Source: Salinicola rhizosphaerae (GTDB lineage Bacteria > Pseudomonadota > Gammaproteobacteria > Pseudomonadales > Halomonadaceae). Taken from it: a DNA stretch of 64,000 nt. Where the stretch lies: contig NZ_BMZI01000006.1 of the NCBI RefSeq assembly GCF_014652715.1, positions 78,760 to 142,759 on the forward strand, given 5' to 3'. Numbering within the stretch: position 1 is the first letter of the stretch; the number at the start of each line of letters is the position of its first letter. The translations under genes and the position numbers were made by a program. Under the pieces are notes generated by a model. It was not told where the DNA came from and searched no databases. It saw only the letters and a program-made list of their open reading frames with translations. Shown here in pieces: positions 17,309 through 25,625 of the stretch.

Positions 17309-17611
17309 ATGACCCTCAGCAAGACCAGGACGAGTTTCTACCGCCGACTCTACCTCGCCTATCTGATCGACAGCGGACGTGCCACGAGCATCCCTGCGAT
17401 CGTCGATGCCACGGGAATGCCGAGACGCACGGCGCAGGACACGCTATCGGCGCTAGCCGAGCTCGATATCGTGTGCGAATTCGTGCAGTCCGCCGGCGAG
17501 CGCCACCAGATCGGGCACTACGTCATTCGCGACTGGGGCCCGATCTCATCGCGCTGGCTTGCCGATCACGCCGACCAGATTGCCAGAACCCTGGGCTATC
17601 CTGCCCCCTGA
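17309..17611 (+). CDS. Small winged helix-turn-helix protein
   Basis: A 100-residue protein that starts with TRTSFYRRLYLAYLIDSG and contains a clear HTH (SIPAIVDATGMPRRTAQDTL) and an aromatic C-terminal part (VIRDWGPISSRWL). It resembles a small HTH family known from Pseudomonas with no defined function. The ATG at 17309 is preferred to 17270 because conservation begins there. It is 58 bp upstream of cobO on the same strand, which may hint at shared expression. Confidence 0.8.
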   Translation: MTLSKTRTSFYRRLYLAYLIDSGRATSIPAIVDATGMPRRTAQDTLSALAELDIVCEFVQSAGERHQIGHYVIRDWGPISSRWLADHADQIARTLGYPAP

Positions 17612-17669
17612 CTCGTCCTTGTGACCCCGCTCTGTGCCCCATCCCATGACCCGCTACTGAGGAGACCCC

Positions 17670-18269
17670 ATGAGCGACCGCGAACAGCGCCATCGTCAGG
17701 CGATGCAGAAACTCAAATCCCACGTCGATGAACGCGTCGCCGCCGCCAGCGAGCAGCGCGGCCAGGTTCTGGTCTTCACCGGTAACGGCAAGGGCAAGAC
17801 CACCGCGGCCTGGGGCACGGTGACGCGCGCGCTCGGCTACGGCTACCGTGTCGGTGTCATCCAGTTCATCAAGGGGCTATGGGAGTGCGGCGAGCGAGAG
17901 CGTCTGCAAGCGGACGACAATCTCGAAGTCGCGATCATGGCGACCGGGTTCACCTGGGAGACGCAGAATCGCGAGAGCGATACCGCCGCTTGCCGGGAAG
18001 TCTGGCAGCAGGCCGAGCGTATGCTCGCCGACCCGCAGATCTACCTCGTCGTGCTGGACGAAATCACCTACATGCTCAAGTTCGGCTATCTGGATATCGA
18101 GACGGTGCAGCAGGCGATCGCCAACCGCCCCGTCGAGCAGAGTGTGATCGTCACCGGCCGCAATGCCCATCGCACGCTGATCGAAATGGCGGACACGGTT
18201 ACCGAGATGAACGATACCAAGCATGCGTTCAATGCGGGACTCGAGGCTCGCCGCGGTATCGACTTTTAA
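17670..18269 (+). CDS. cobO: Cob(I)yrinic acid a,c-diamide / corrinoid adenosyltransferase
   Basis: Adds the 5'-deoxyadenosyl group of ATP to the reduced cobalt of corrinoids, in B12 synthesis or salvage. The 199-residue product carries the P-loop VFTGNGKGKTTAAWG, the motif IQFIKGLWECGER and VVLDEITYMLKFGYL, all typical of CobO/BtuR. The ATG follows GAGGAG-type spacing (GAGGAGACCCC). It fits with btuB and its riboswitch upstream and btuF downstream. The stop is immediately followed by a heptamer array. Confidence 0.95.
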   Translation: MSDREQRHRQAMQKLKSHVDERVAAASEQRGQVLVFTGNGKGKTTAAWGTVTRALGYGYRVGVIQFIKGLWECGERERLQADDNLEVAIMATGFTWETQNRESDTAACREVWQQAERMLADPQIYLVVLDEITYMLKFGYLDIETVQQAIANRPVEQSVIVTGRNAHRTLIEMADTVTEMNDTKHAFNAGLEARRGIDF

Positions 18270-18353
18270 GCGGCGAGCGGCGAGCGGCGAGCGGCGAGCG
18301 GCGAGCGGCGAGCGGCGAGCGGCGAGCGGCGAGCGGCGAGCGGCGAGCGGCGA
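18270..18353. repeat. Heptamer tandem repeat array, 12 units of GCGGCGA
   Basis: Twelve perfect copies of a 7-bp unit start at the first base after the cobO stop codon. The array fills most of the space between the convergent cobO and btuF genes. Confidence 0.95.
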
Positions 18354-18395
18354 GTCAATGATGCCCCGGATACCTGAATAAAAGTGCAAGCGCGA

Positions 18396-19310
18396 TCACT
18401 TCGCGGCGTCCATTAATGCGTGACAGACCTCGCGCACGCCCTCGATCATGCGCGGGCCGGGACGGCTGATGGCATCGGGATCGAGAGTGTAGAGCGCGCC
18501 GTCACGTACCGCGGGCAGTTCATCGTGCGAGCGCCAGAAGCCCTTCCAGTCATCATCGTCGCCGGCGGCAAGGATGACCTGCGGCTGGCTCTCGACGAGC
18601 GACTCCCACCCGATCTGCGGCACCAGCACCGGCGCATCGGCGAATAGCGGCTCACCGCCGCAGCGCCGAATGATCTGCGTCACGATCTGCCCACCCGCCA
18701 GCGTGGTCAGCGGTGACTGGCCAAGCTGATAGAAAACGCGGGGCGGCGGCGTCAAGCTCTGGCGACTGTCGACGAGCGCCTGCCGAAACGCTTGCGCAGC
18801 CTCCTGCCCCGCGGATTCATGGCCGCTGAGGCGGCCGATGTCGCGAAGATCGTCGGCGATCTGCGCAAGATGGCGTGGTTCGCTGCGGTAAACCGGAATC
18901 TTCAATGCCGTCAGGCGCTGGATCACTTCCGTCGGCGTGCCGCTCCCCCAGACCAGCACCAGATCCGGCCGCTTGGCGATGATCGCTTCGAGGGAGATGC
19001 CGCGATAGCTGCCGACCCGATCGAGCTGCGTCGCTACCGGCGGAAAATCGCTGCCATCGATGACGCCTACCAACTGTGAGCCGGCGCCGACGGCGTAGGC
19101 CATCTCGACGAGATGCGGCGCCAGCGCCACGATGCGCTCAGCCGGCCGCACGAGAGCGACGTGCCGGCCGCTGTCATCCACCACGTCGATCGCGGCGGCG
19201 GCAGACACTGAACCAGACAGCACAAGTCCCGTCATCAAGACCATGCCAAGTGCGATCGAGCGGTATCTGGCGGGCGATGGCCGGTATCGGAACCAGCGGA
19301 GAAGCAGCAT
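18396..19310 (-). CDS. btuF: Periplasmic cobalamin-binding protein of a BtuCDF-type ABC importer
   Basis: A 304-residue substrate-binding protein with an N-terminal hydrophobic segment (SIALGMVLMTGLVLSG) and a helical-backbone metal/B12-binding fold (PAERIVALAPHLVEMAYAVG, RPDLVLVWGSGTP, IGWESLVESQPQVILAAG). The ATG at 19310 removes a basic non-conserved leader that would start at 19376. The protein should deliver B12 to an ABC permease, but no btuC or btuD is in the window. It is convergent with cobO. A siderophore-binding role is less likely given the neighbours. Confidence 0.85.
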   Translation of the reverse strand: MLLLRWFRYRPSPARYRSIALGMVLMTGLVLSGSVSAAAAIDVVDDSGRHVALVRPAERIVALAPHLVEMAYAVGAGSQLVGVIDGSDFPPVATQLDRVGSYRGISLEAIIAKRPDLVLVWGSGTPTEVIQRLTALKIPVYRSEPRHLAQIADDLRDIGRLSGHESAGQEAAQAFRQALVDSRQSLTPPPRVFYQLGQSPLTTLAGGQIVTQIIRRCGGEPLFADAPVLVPQIGWESLVESQPQVILAAGDDDDWKGFWRSHDELPAVRDGALYTLDPDAISRPGPRMIEGVREVCHALMDAAK

Positions 19311-19450
19311 GGGTGGCCCGGTAATTGGGAAAAATCGTGCAGCGAGCTTAGCATGAGGAACGCTTGCCGCCGACAAGGCTCGAAGGTCACGAGTCGCACC
19401 CCAGCGGCGCCCGCATTGAAGACACGAAAACAGCCACGCAAGGAAACGCC

Positions 19451-20266
19451 ATGTCTCTCGCCACCTCTCGCGCTATCGCCACTTCTCGATCTCTTGCCGC
19501 TAGCGGCCGCGCTGCCAGCCGCCTGCTCGGGCTGGGTCTGGCCGGATGCCTGACCGGTGCGCTACTCGCCACGCCCGCCCTGGCCGATGACACGCCACGC
19601 CAGATCCACGTTCAGGCCGAGTCGACCCTCGATGTCGCCCCTGACATGGCAACGCTCAACGCAAGCCTCTGGGAACGGACGCCGGCGCAGCCGCGGGGGC
19701 AAGAAACCAGCGGAGACAGCGACGCGATCAAGCAGGCTCGCGACCGCCTGGAGTCTCGCACCGGCGATCTGATTCGGACGCTGGAGAATGCCGGCGTGGA
19801 CACCAGGAACATTCGCGCCGGCTCACTGAGTGTCAGTCCGGAGATCATGCAGTCCGGCAACGGCGACGATGCCACCCAGCAGGTGCGCACGCGCGTCGAG
19901 CGCAGCGTGTCGCTGAAATTGACCGACCTCGACCGTCTGCCGACCGTGCTGGATGCGCTCACCACGGCCGGCGTCGATTCGCTGGATGGCGTGAGCTACG
20001 GCCTGCAGGACAGCGACAGCGTCGACGACCGCGCCCTCAAGCAGGCGCTGGAGCGCGCCCGTCAGAAGGCGGAGATGATGGCCGATACGCTCGATGTCGA
20101 TCTCGGCGACGTGATCAGCATCGAGGAGACGACCTCTCCCCGCTATCAACCGAAGGCGATGATGATGCGCGCCACCGCGGCCGATAGCGGTGGCAGCGCC
20201 AGCGAGTATCGCAGCGGCGACATCAGCGTCGACGCCGGCGTAAGCGTGATCTGGGAGCTCGACTGA
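19451..20266 (+). CDS. SIMPL-domain periplasmic protein (DUF541, YggE-like)
   Basis: A 271-residue exported protein with a signal peptide ending ATPALA. A SIMPL domain follows: VQAESTLDVAPDMATLNASL, the Leu-rich middle (LKLTDLDRLPTVLDALTTAG), and the terminal ISVDAGVSVIWEL. YggE-like proteins are linked to oxidative stress tolerance in E. coli, but the mechanism is unknown. The ATG at 19451 has AAGGAAA 4-5 nt upstream; the frame extends upstream without a site. Expected to be periplasmic. Confidence 0.87.
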   Translation: MSLATSRAIATSRSLAASGRAASRLLGLGLAGCLTGALLATPALADDTPRQIHVQAESTLDVAPDMATLNASLWERTPAQPRGQETSGDSDAIKQARDRLESRTGDLIRTLENAGVDTRNIRAGSLSVSPEIMQSGNGDDATQQVRTRVERSVSLKLTDLDRLPTVLDALTTAGVDSLDGVSYGLQDSDSVDDRALKQALERARQKAEMMADTLDVDLGDVISIEETTSPRYQPKAMMMRATAADSGGSASEYRSGDISVDAGVSVIWELD

Positions 20267-20412
20267 CAGTGCGACCGACGGGCGCGAATCGGCGCCGGCT
20301 CTAGCGGCGTCGATTCCGTCGCGCGACGATTCGCACGCGAACCTCGCCTGTGCGAAGCTTGCCACGGTCAAGGCGCGGCCACGCGCACCGACATCCGACA
20401 AGGAGTCAAACG

Positions 20413-21069
20413 ATGTCCCGGCAATTCGCCATACTCGGACTGGGCTATTTCGGCAGCACCGTCGCCCGCGAACTCAAGCGTCACCAGAATCAGGTGCTCG
20501 GCGTCGACCGCGACGAGACCCGAGTCGATGCGCTATCCGACATGCTCGATCACGCGGTGATTGCGGATCTGACCGACGAAAATGCACTCAAGGAGCTGTC
20601 GCTCGAGGCCTACGATGCCGTGGTCATCGATGTCGACGACGACCTGGAGACCAGCGTGATCTGCACGCTGCACGTCAAGGAACTGGGCGCGAAGGAGATC
20701 TGGGCCAAGGCGCATTCCGATGCGCACTACAAGCTGCTGAAACGACTCGGTGCCGACCGCGTGATCTATCCGGAGTACGATGTCGGCGTGCGCGTAGCGG
20801 AGAGTCTCAACTACCACGCGATGGTCGATTTCATTCGTCTCGGCGAGCGCCAGTTCATCGTCGAGCTGGTGACCACGCAGCGCCTGGTCGACAACTGCGC
20901 CAGCGTCGCCAACCTGTCGATCGATCGTGACGCGCTGTTTCTGGTCGCGATCAAGCGCGGCCAGGAAGTCATCCGTAATCCCGCCGACGACACCCCGCTC
21001 CAGCCCGATGACAGCCTGATCCTGATGGGCGACCTGCAGGCGCTGCGCGAGATCGGCAGGCAGATATGA
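20413..21069 (+). CDS. ktrA: Potassium channel regulatory subunit (KtrA/TrkA, RCK domain)
   Basis: A 218-residue cytoplasmic gating subunit. It has the RCK-N nucleotide-binding motif GLGYFGSTVARELKRHQN, the acidic end of the second strand (VLGVDRDE), and an RCK-C half (ELVTTQRLVDNCASVANLSI, LQPDDSLILMGD). Its size is that of KtrA rather than the two-domain TrkA (~458). AAGGAG lies 8 nt before the ATG. The KtrB-like channel gene follows 55 bp downstream, so the two form an operon for K+ uptake, important in osmoadaptation. Confidence 0.92.
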   Translation: MSRQFAILGLGYFGSTVARELKRHQNQVLGVDRDETRVDALSDMLDHAVIADLTDENALKELSLEAYDAVVIDVDDDLETSVICTLHVKELGAKEIWAKAHSDAHYKLLKRLGADRVIYPEYDVGVRVAESLNYHAMVDFIRLGERQFIVELVTTQRLVDNCASVANLSIDRDALFLVAIKRGQEVIRNPADDTPLQPDDSLILMGDLQALREIGRQI

Positions 21070-21124
21070 CGCCGCGAGCCGTCAAGACTCGACACCTGCC
21101 TCTTTCGACACCGGACCCTTCCCG

Positions 21125-22492
21125 ATGAGGCCATGGCAACGGCTCAGGCGCCCGTTTCGTCGCGCCCCGCATGGCGGCGTGCTGCGTCTTTCACCGCCGG
21201 AAGTTCTGCTGATCGGGTTTGCGCTGCTGTGTACGCTCGGCGCCCTGCTGCTCTGGCTACCCGGGAGTGCCACGCGCCCGCTCGCCTGGCACGAGGCGCT
21301 GTTCACGGCGACCTCGGCCGTCACGGTCACCGGGCTCAGCGTCATCGACGTGAGCCAGGATCTCACCTTCGTCGGCCAGCTGGTGCTGCTGGTGCTGATT
21401 CAGATCGGCGGCCTGGGCTTCATGACCTTTGCGGCACTGACCGTGCTGCTGCTCGGCGCGCGGCTGCCGCTGCAGCAGCAGAATCTGGTCCGCGAAGCAC
21501 TGGGCGAGATCGCGTTCAGCGACGTGCGCCATCTGGTCAAGCTGGTGATCTGGTTCGCACTGTGCATCGAGGGAATCGGGACCCTGCTGCTGGCGATTCA
21601 CTGGGTTCCCGAATATGGACTGAAGGCCGGTCTCTGGGACGGCTTGTTTCACGCCGTCTCGGCCTTCAACAATGCGGGGTTCTCGACGTGGAAGAACAGC
21701 CTGAGCCGCGATGTCGACGATCCGCTGGTGACCGTCGTCATCACGGTGCTGTTCATCGTCGGCGGCCTGGGATTCGTGGTGGTCAGCGATATCTACCGTC
21801 AGCGGCGCTGGTCGCGGCTGGCGATGCAGACCAAGGTCGTGCTCCTGGCCACGCTCTGGCTCAACGTCATCGCCACGCTGATCCTGCTCGCCCTGGAGTG
21901 GTCCAACCCGGGCACGCTGGGCGCGCTCGGCAGCGATTTCGCACGACTCCAGGCAGCCTGGTTTCAGGCCGTGACGCCACGCACCGCCGGCTTCAACACG
22001 CTCGACACCGGCTCGCTGCGCGATGCCTCGACGCTGCTGGTCATGCTGCTGATGTTCATCGGCGGGGGCGCGAGCTCCACCGCCAGCGGCATCAAGATCA
22101 CCACCTTCGTGGTGCTGCTGCTCACCGCCCGCGCCTTTTACCGCAATACCGAGCATCCGACCGCCTTCGGACGCTCGATACCGCAGGAGACGGTGATCAA
22201 GGCGATCACCGTGGCCCTGGCCGGCGTACTGCTGGTCTTTCTGACGCTGTTCGGCCTGACGATCACCGATAGCCGGCAGCACTTCATCGATCTCGCCTTC
22301 GAGACGGTGTCGGCATTCGGTACCGTCGGCCTCTCGCGTGGTATCACCAGCGATCTGTCGCTACCAGGGCAACTGCTGCTGGGTATCACCATGCTGCTCG
22401 GCCGCGTCGGCCCTCTCTCGGTCGGTTATTTCCTCGCCACCCGTCAGTCGCGCGGCGTTCGCTACGCCAAGGGCGACATTCAGATCGGCTGA
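21125..22492 (+). CDS. ktrB: Potassium channel subunit (KtrB/TrkH family)
   Basis: A 455-residue membrane protein of the superfamily of K+ transporters. All four selectivity-filter repeats are visible with their key Gly: VTVTGLSVID, FNNAGFSTW, PRTAGFNTLD and FGTVGLSRG. It also has the fourth-repeat end typical of KtrB (GRVGPLSVGYF). Together with the upstream RCK subunit it should mediate K+ (often Na+-dependent) uptake. A separate TrkH is encoded at 50837-52288. Confidence 0.93.
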   Translation: MRPWQRLRRPFRRAPHGGVLRLSPPEVLLIGFALLCTLGALLLWLPGSATRPLAWHEALFTATSAVTVTGLSVIDVSQDLTFVGQLVLLVLIQIGGLGFMTFAALTVLLLGARLPLQQQNLVREALGEIAFSDVRHLVKLVIWFALCIEGIGTLLLAIHWVPEYGLKAGLWDGLFHAVSAFNNAGFSTWKNSLSRDVDDPLVTVVITVLFIVGGLGFVVVSDIYRQRRWSRLAMQTKVVLLATLWLNVIATLILLALEWSNPGTLGALGSDFARLQAAWFQAVTPRTAGFNTLDTGSLRDASTLLVMLLMFIGGGASSTASGIKITTFVVLLLTARAFYRNTEHPTAFGRSIPQETVIKAITVALAGVLLVFLTLFGLTITDSRQHFIDLAFETVSAFGTVGLSRGITSDLSLPGQLLLGITMLLGRVGPLSVGYFLATRQSRGVRYAKGDIQIG

Positions 22493-22596
22493 AGCCCGTG
22501 CCGTTGCCAGAGACAGCGCGGTCATCGAACCGGCCTGTCTCGACCGCTTTGTCACCGCTTCTTTAGCGCTTCACGATGCTGTCGCGAGGACGGCAG

Positions 22597-23199
22597 CTAG
22601 ATTGGCCCCGTCGCCAGCCGGAGTGCCATCCACAGCATCACCGCCGCCACCACGGCATCGATTGCCTGCCACCAGCGTGGGTGCTCGAGCCGCGGCGCCA
22701 GCCAGTGTCCGACACCCACCAGGGCGAAGAACCAGCCGATGGACGCCAGCGCGGCGCCGAGGACAAACGCTACCGGCGAGGCCTGCTGGCTGCCGAGAAT
22801 ACCAAGCATCACCACCGTATCGAGATAGACGTGTGGATTGAGCAGCGTTACCGCCAGCGTCGCAGCCACGACTCGGCCCCGTCCCGAGACAACGCCGCCT
22901 GCCGCCATCAACCCGGCCGGACGCCTTATGCGACGCAGCGCGGCCAACGCCTGCCAGATCAACCAGGCAGCGCCAGCCCAACGCGCCGTTGCCAGCAGCG
23001 CATCACTGGTCGTCAGCAGCGGACCGAGACCGGCGACGCCGGCGGCGATCAAAAGCAGGTCGCAGACGGCGCAGATCCCTGCCACCAGCCAGCCATGCTG
23101 GCGACGCAGCCCCTGGCGCAGCACGAAGGCGTTCTGGGCACCGATCGCGACGATCAATGCCAATCCGACCAGTAACCCGTGGACCCCCGAAGCACTCAT
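22597..23199 (-). CDS. argO: LysE/ArgO-family amino acid exporter
   Basis: A 200-residue inner-membrane exporter of basic amino acids. The N-terminus GLALIVAIGAQNAFVLRQG and TLLNPHVYLDTVVMLG are hallmark LysE/ArgO motifs. About five to six hydrophobic segments are visible. It is divergent from an ArgP-type regulator, the conserved arrangement in which ArgP activates the exporter when Arg or Lys accumulates. The specific substrate is inferred from this pairing. Confidence 0.92.
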   Translation of the reverse strand: MSASGVHGLLVGLALIVAIGAQNAFVLRQGLRRQHGWLVAGICAVCDLLLIAAGVAGLGPLLTTSDALLATARWAGAAWLIWQALAALRRIRRPAGLMAAGGVVSGRGRVVAATLAVTLLNPHVYLDTVVMLGILGSQQASPVAFVLGAALASIGWFFALVGVGHWLAPRLEHPRWWQAIDAVVAAVMLWMALRLATGPI

Positions 23200-23278
23200 G
23201 CTGATTCCCCGCTTATCGACTCGCCTTCAACGGCGCTCGCAGCATGTGGCACTATTGGCTATTAATAGAAATGAATTA

Positions 23279-23297
23279 CCCTAATATCTTATTAGGG
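23279..23297. promoter_or_regulatory. Palindromic LysR-type operator between argO and argP
   Basis: CCCTAATATCTTATTAGGG is a perfect 8-bp inverted repeat around a 3-bp centre and contains the LysR box T-N11-A (23282/23294). It lies in the 120-bp divergent region, 22 bp upstream of the argP ATG. Confidence 0.65.
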
Positions 23298-23319
23298 ATG
23301 CTGATCAACCGAGGTATCG

Positions 23320-24210
23320 ATGCTCGACTACAAACTGCTGGAAGCGCTGGCGGCTATCGTCGATCAGGGCGGGTTCGAGCGCGGCGCCCAACAGCTCAAC
23401 CTGACGCAGTCCGCCGTCTCTCAGCGCATCAAGCTGCTCGAGGCGCGACTCGGGCAGCCGGTCGTGGTACGCACGCCGCGACTGCTGCCGACGCCAATGG
23501 GTCAACGTCTTCTCAATCACGCGCAGCAGGTGCGCCTCCTCGAGCATGATCTGCTCGACCAGATTCCCGCGCTGGGTGAAGGCACCCAGCGGCTGAGACT
23601 GGCGATCAACGCCGACAGCCTGGCGACCTGGTGGGCGCCGACCATCGGCGACTTCTGTCATCGTCGTGGCGTGCTGCTCGATCTTGTCGTCGACGATCAG
23701 GAAGTCGCGCTGCGCCGTATGCGCGATGGCGAGGTCGCCGGCTGCATCTGTGCCACGGCCCGCCCCGTTCAAGGCGCCCGTGCGCAGGCGCTTGGGATCA
23801 TGCGCTATCAGGTGGTGGCGAGCCCCCTGTTTGCCGAGCGCTACTTTCCGGACGGGCTCACCGGACAGGCGCTGAGCGGGGCACCAGCCATTCTCTACGG
23901 CCCGGATGATCGCCTGCAGCAGCGCTATCTCGACGCCCATGGCTTCAAGGACCCGTTCCCGCACCACCTCTGCCCCTCTTCGGAGGGCGTACTGCATATG
24001 GCGCTCTCGGGCATCGGCTACGCCCTGATTCCCGCCTGCCAGGCGCAACAGGCACTCGAACGCAGCGAGCTGGTCGACCTCGAATCGGGCTATACGCTCG
24101 ACGTTCCCCTTTACTGGCACTACTGGCGTCATGGCGGCGAGCTGCTCGATGCCCTGACCGCCCATCTGCTGTCGGCCAGCGACGAGTGGCTCCTGCCCCT
24201 CCGCGCCTAG
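23320..24210 (+). CDS. argP: LysR-type regulator ArgP (IciA)
   Basis: A 296-residue regulator with an N-terminal HTH (GGFERGAQQLNLTQSAVSQR) and the ArgP-specific start MLDYKLLEALAAIV. The effector domain has INADSLATWW and ALSGIGYALIPACQAQQ. ArgP binds Lys/Arg and controls argO and diaminopimelate genes in E. coli. The divergent exporter and the intergenic palindrome support this assignment. Confidence 0.92.
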   Translation: MLDYKLLEALAAIVDQGGFERGAQQLNLTQSAVSQRIKLLEARLGQPVVVRTPRLLPTPMGQRLLNHAQQVRLLEHDLLDQIPALGEGTQRLRLAINADSLATWWAPTIGDFCHRRGVLLDLVVDDQEVALRRMRDGEVAGCICATARPVQGARAQALGIMRYQVVASPLFAERYFPDGLTGQALSGAPAILYGPDDRLQQRYLDAHGFKDPFPHHLCPSSEGVLHMALSGIGYALIPACQAQQALERSELVDLESGYTLDVPLYWHYWRHGGELLDALTAHLLSASDEWLLPLRA

Positions 24211-24410
24211 ACTGACACGGCAAAGGAAATCTGTCGTTATATCGCGACATTATCCTTTAATACCAGACACTTGCAGATTCGAACGCGCGTTCTAGACTCA
24301 AGATCAGCCGCCCGACGAAGCGGCTGGACTTGCCGCCGAACACCATTTGACGCCCCTGGACTCGGCGCTTCTGGACGCGGCGCCCTTGGAACAGACACAT
24401 GGAGTGTGAA

Positions 24411-24791
24411 ATGCCCCTGACTCAGCGAATCATCCCGGCCGCCATCCTTACCGCGGGCCTGCTCGCCCTTGGCACGCTGGCAGGATGCGCCAGCGACAGC
24501 AGTTCGATGGAGAAAGACACCAGCGACTACGTCGTGACCGGTCTCGGCGATGATCAGGACGAGGCGCTGGAAAATGCCAAAGCGCAGGCACTGGAACAGT
24601 GCGAGGCGCAGGATCGTGAATCGTTCGTGATCGTCGAGCAGCAGATGATGGGCCCCGACGACAGCGCCCAGAAGCAGGCCAGCGCCAACGATCAACTCGA
24701 GGGCGCCACCGTCACCGAGGATACCGAACTCAAGGCGGCAACGCAGGAAGGCGACGGCTACAAGGCGACCTGGACAATTCGCTGTCGTTGA
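24411..24791 (+). CDS. Small predicted lipoprotein of unknown function
   Basis: A 126-residue protein with a type II signal peptide: basic start, hydrophobic AAILTAGLLALG and lipobox LAGC with the acylated Cys at 26. The mature part is acidic and helical, with a conserved-looking core (DEALENAKAQALEQCEAQD), and ends in TWTIRCR; two further cysteines may form a disulfide. The ATG at 24411 has GGAG 6 nt upstream; an ATG 12 bp earlier is less likely. Ser at +2/+3 after Cys would direct it to the outer membrane (ASD). No family recognised. Confidence 0.8.
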   Translation: MPLTQRIIPAAILTAGLLALGTLAGCASDSSSMEKDTSDYVVTGLGDDQDEALENAKAQALEQCEAQDRESFVIVEQQMMGPDDSAQKQASANDQLEGATVTEDTELKAATQEGDGYKATWTIRCR

Positions 24792-24809
24792 GCGTCCCCG
24801 ATGCGGGCG

Positions 24810-25112
24810 TCAGACGTTGCGCAGCGACTGCACGCTATTCACCTTGTCCCGCATCGATTGCTCGCGATCGGTGCGGGTGCCCATCTTGAGCGTGGTCGTG
24901 ATCCGCGGCGCCCCCATGGCATGCACGCTTTCATGGCACGCCTTGACCACGGCCATCACATCGTCCCACGGGCCCTCGATATTGGTGCCGTAGGCATGCA
25001 TCTCGTGGGTCAGCCCGGACGCCTCGATGACGCGTTGGCATTCGGCCACGTAACGCGACACCGACACCCCCACACCCAGCGGTACGACGCAAAGATCGAC
25101 GATGACCTGCAT
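24810..25112 (-). CDS. MTH1187-family thiamine-binding protein
   Basis: A 100-residue protein that starts MQVIVDLCVVPLGVGVSVS and contains EMHAYGTNIEGPWDDVM and a C-terminal RITTTLKMGTRTD, the pattern of the MTH1187/YkoF-like superfamily. Members are small ferredoxin-like folds that bind thiamine or related ligands as tetramers; their cellular role is unclear. The gene is convergent with the lipoprotein gene (18 bp gap). Confidence 0.87.
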   Translation of the reverse strand: MQVIVDLCVVPLGVGVSVSRYVAECQRVIEASGLTHEMHAYGTNIEGPWDDVMAVVKACHESVHAMGAPRITTTLKMGTRTDREQSMRDKVNSVQSLRNV

Positions 25113-25625
25113 GAACCTTCCTCCTCATTGGCGATGAAGGGAGTCTAGGGCAGGCACGGCGCGGCGTCTTGTCGTCTCTGCCTGACAGAGTTCCCGCCCT
25201 TGGCTGGCCGACGCAACCGGGTTGCCACCGATAGCGTCGCTGCCCACCGGATGCGCCCTGGTCACGCGGCCTTCCGATCACGTATCGCCGCCAGTTCTCC
25301 GGCAATGTCGAACTCCGCTTTCCAGAGCAGCGCCGATGTCGTCGGGCAAAAATCGTTCGTCTGACTAGACTATTGGGACAATAGCGCTAGGATGATTGAC
25401 GGCAAAGCCGTTAGCACGCAATGTAATAAACACGGCTTACAACGTAGGGAACAGGGACCGTGGGGTGCCAGACCAAGCAAACCAGGCCGATCATTCTCGA
25501 CTCTGACGACTATCCATCGCCGCTTCGTCCTCCGGCGTTGGACAGGCGATCACCGCAGCTTGCCGCGCCGTCCGTCTCGAGAACGTCATTGCGAGGTTCT
25601 GGCACGCCCTTCGCCAGGAAAAACC
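25113..25625. other. Divergent intergenic region upstream of cfa
   Basis: These 513 bp separate the thiamine-binding protein gene and cfa. An open frame in phase with cfa extends upstream to 25392, but its residues do not resemble the family and it lacks a ribosome-binding site. The stretch 25360-25440 is less GC-rich and is the most likely promoter area. I see no repeat or RNA gene. Confidence 0.5.

Noticed and set aside
20413..22492. ktrAB as a horizontally acquired second Trk system
   Set aside because: Base composition and codon use match the neighbours. Several K+ uptake systems are normal in halophilic gammaproteobacteria.
25392..25625. 78-residue N-terminal extension of Cfa
   Set aside because: It has no similarity to the family and no ribosome-binding site; the ATG at 25626 fits both.
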